Origin: JAJTFW01 sp903922455
GTDB lineage: Bacteria > Bacteroidota > Bacteroidia > AKYH767-A > OLB10
Length of the DNA: 64,000 nt
Reading direction: 5' to 3'
Assembly: GCA_943329665.2 (NCBI GenBank)
Contig: CALQEU020000004.1
Coordinates: 104,781-168,780 of the forward strand
The notes under the pieces: generated by a model
Told to the model about the DNA's origin: nothing
What the model saw: the letters and a program-made list of their open reading frames with translations, nothing else
Database searches by the model: none
Made by a program: the position numbers and the translations under genes
Shown: in pieces, positions 62,908 to 64,000 of the stretch
How positions within the stretch are numbered: position 1 is the first letter of the stretch
Layout of the letters: the number at the start of each line of letters is the position of its first letter

Positions 62908-63601
62908 TCTTCTGATCCTGATAAAAACGTTCGATCAATAATTCATTACGATAAATATTTTTAAGCGTCCATTCTTTTCTTATTTCATCTTTTTCCTCTT
63001 CCGATAATTTCCAATTTACCGCATCCGTTCTTCTCAATCGACTTGAAATATCTTGCAACAAAATCGCTGCAGCCACTGAAATATTTAAGCTCTCCGTAAA
63101 TCCGTGCATGGGAATTTTCACAAACACATCGGCCTCGGCTTTCACCACATCTGAAATGCCAATATTCTCTTGTCCCATTACAATAGCTATGGGCTGATGT
63201 AAGTCGAGGTCGTGAATATCGATACTACCTGCATGCGGAGAAGTAGCTACAATTTTATACCCTTTTGCTTTCAACGATTGGATACAATCCATCGATTTTG
63301 AACCGGCCTCTTTGTATTTTAAAATGCTCAACCATTTATGAGCTCCTTGTAATACTTTCTTAGCGGCTTTAAATCGATTTTCATTTTCGATAACATGAAT
63401 ATCCTGAATCCCAAAACACTCGCAGGTACGAATCACAGCATTGGCATTATGCGCGTCAACAATATTCTCCAGAACACAGGTAATGTGCCGGGTTCTTTCT
63501 GCCAATACTTCTTCAAATCGAACTTTTCGATCATCCGATATAAAGCCCTGTAAATAAGCAAGAAGAGCAGGAGAAACCTCGTTGGACTGGTTTTTTTTCA
63601 C
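62900..63601 (-). CDS. trmH: TrmH-type tRNA 2'-O-methyltransferase (SPOUT fold)
   Basis: SAM-dependent methyltransferase, probably of G18 in tRNA. The 233 residues contain all three SPOUT motifs: NANAVIRTCECFGIQDIHVI (about 49-68), IVMGQENIGIS, and IPMHGFTESLNISVAAAILL. The N-terminal ERTRHITCVLENIVDAHNAN is the TrmH signature rather than the RlmB one. It is the first gene of the operon trmH-tatD-tcdA-tgt, and its ATG follows CATCTTTG, one mismatch from a -7 box, by only a few bases. Confidence 0.83.
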   Translation of the reverse strand: MKKNQSNEVSPALLAYLQGFISDDRKVRFEEVLAERTRHITCVLENIVDAHNANAVIRTCECFGIQDIHVIENENRFKAAKKVLQGAHKWLSILKYKEAGSKSMDCIQSLKAKGYKIVATSPHAGSIDIHDLDLHQPIAIVMGQENIGISDVVKAEADVFVKIPMHGFTESLNISVAAAILLQDISSRLRRTDAVNWKLSEEEKDEIRKEWTLKNIYRNELLIERFYQDQKNV

Positions 63602-64000
63602 ACTACAAAGATGAAAAATTTAATGGAGGTAAATGGGAGTCAAATTAAATGAAATGGGAAGGTAAGCGAGGCTAAGAGTCAGAAAGGAAAATGTCTCGCA
63701 ACCCTCGGCAAGCTCAGGTTAAAAAGGCGCAATCCCGATAGCTATCGGGACGCTAAGGCTTGCGCTTTGAGGACGCAGAGGAAAATGTCGCGCTAAAGTA
63801 CAGAGTTGCAAAGTTGCCGTTGTGGAATTGACTCGCTAAATTTTCTTGCAACCCTCGGCAAGCTCAGGTTAAAAAGGCGCAATCCCGATAGCTATCGGTA
63901 CGCTAAGGCTTGCGCTTTGAGGACGCAGAGGAAAATGTCGCGCTAAAGTACAGAGTTGCAAAGTTGCCGTTGTGGAATTGACTCGCTAAATTTTCTTGCA
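63602..64000. repeat. 150-bp tandem repeat running off the window end
   Basis: The unit starting GCAACCCTCGGCAAGCTCAG occupies 63698-63847 and 63848-63997, and the first three bases of a third copy end the window. The two full copies differ at one position (63749 G, 63899 T). The difference falls inside the palindrome TCCCGATAGCTATCGGGA carried by each unit (63733-63750, 63883-63900). No coding frame was seen. The 96 bases before the first copy (63602-63697) contain the trmH upstream region and a partial word GGAAAATGTC that also occurs in the unit. Confidence 0.85.

Noticed and set aside
63698..64000. Insertion sequence or integron array
   Set aside because: No transposase or integrase frame and no terminal inverted repeats; the units are identical non-coding repeats.

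Overview
The window is a low-GC, densely packed chromosomal segment from a member of the Bacteroidota. The evidence is consistent: secreted proteins end in type IX secretion (T9SS) sorting domains of both type A (PNP-type C-termini of three metalloproteases) and type B (CHU_C domain at 10.7-13.2 kb); promoters fit the Bacteroidota pattern TTTG / TAnnTTTG; menaquinone genes are of the futalosine type (mqnE); and several families and gene orders are typical of the phylum (parA-parB-DUF5683-dapB-lepB-wbqC, DUF5916, PD40-OmpA, DUF4369-TlpA). No rRNA, tRNA, transposase, prophage or CRISPR array was seen.

Layout. 1-5.3 kb (minus): pnp (cut by the window edge) behind rpsO, a non-coding repeat and hairpin region, accD, an archaeal-type class I aldolase and a WbqC-like protein. 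5.3-10.4 kb (minus): lepB, dapB, DUF5683, parB, parA and a metallo-hydrolase, mostly one chromosome-segregation and housekeeping operon. 10.7-16.2 kb: a large secreted T9SS type B protein (minus) and a two-domain M16 peptidase (plus). 16.7-25.7 kb is an envelope block: mlaE-mlaF-mlaD lipid transporter, two Fe-S redox proteins, a peptidoglycan amidase and, divergently, an LptD-like outer-membrane protein. 25.7-32.9 kb (plus): chrA, ffh, folD, queE, a PD40-OmpA protein and a DUF4184 protein. 32.9-40 kb: a TlpA-like thioredoxin, a pair of small membrane proteins, an outer-membrane protein, a monothiol thioredoxin-fold protein and a CBM9-DUF5916 barrel. 40-45.4 kb: a YdjM-like membrane protein translationally coupled to cyanophycin synthetase, divergent cyanophycinase, and a receiver-less response-regulator DNA-binding domain. 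45.4-49.2 kb: a periplasmic glutathione peroxidase, a small PF04020 membrane protein and an AddB-like Fe-S nuclease. 49.3-57.8 kb: three related M43 (cytophagalysin-like) T9SS proteases around an orphan OmpR-type regulator and a polytopic membrane protein. 57.8-63.6 kb: mqnE, then (minus) trmH-tatD-tcdA-tgt-lptF/G. 63.6-64 kb: a 150-bp tandem repeat that runs off the window.

The genes are mostly core functions: protein secretion and envelope building (lepB, ffh, LptD, LptF/G, Mla, amidase), nucleotide and tRNA modification (queE, tgt, tcdA, trmH), folate, lysine, fatty-acid and menaquinone synthesis. Accessory traits are nitrogen storage as cyanophycin, the M43 protease cluster and a chromate-type transporter.

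I did not find a convincing new defence or mobile system. The most interesting items are non-coding or are departures from family norms: a seven-unit, about 42-bp tandem array next to three hairpins, two of which differ by a compensatory base-pair change; dispersed Bacteroidota palindromes and a 150-bp tandem duplication; a tRNA-guanine transglycosylase without the usual zinc cysteines; promoters so close to start codons that the mRNAs would be almost leaderless; and a decapitated response regulator.
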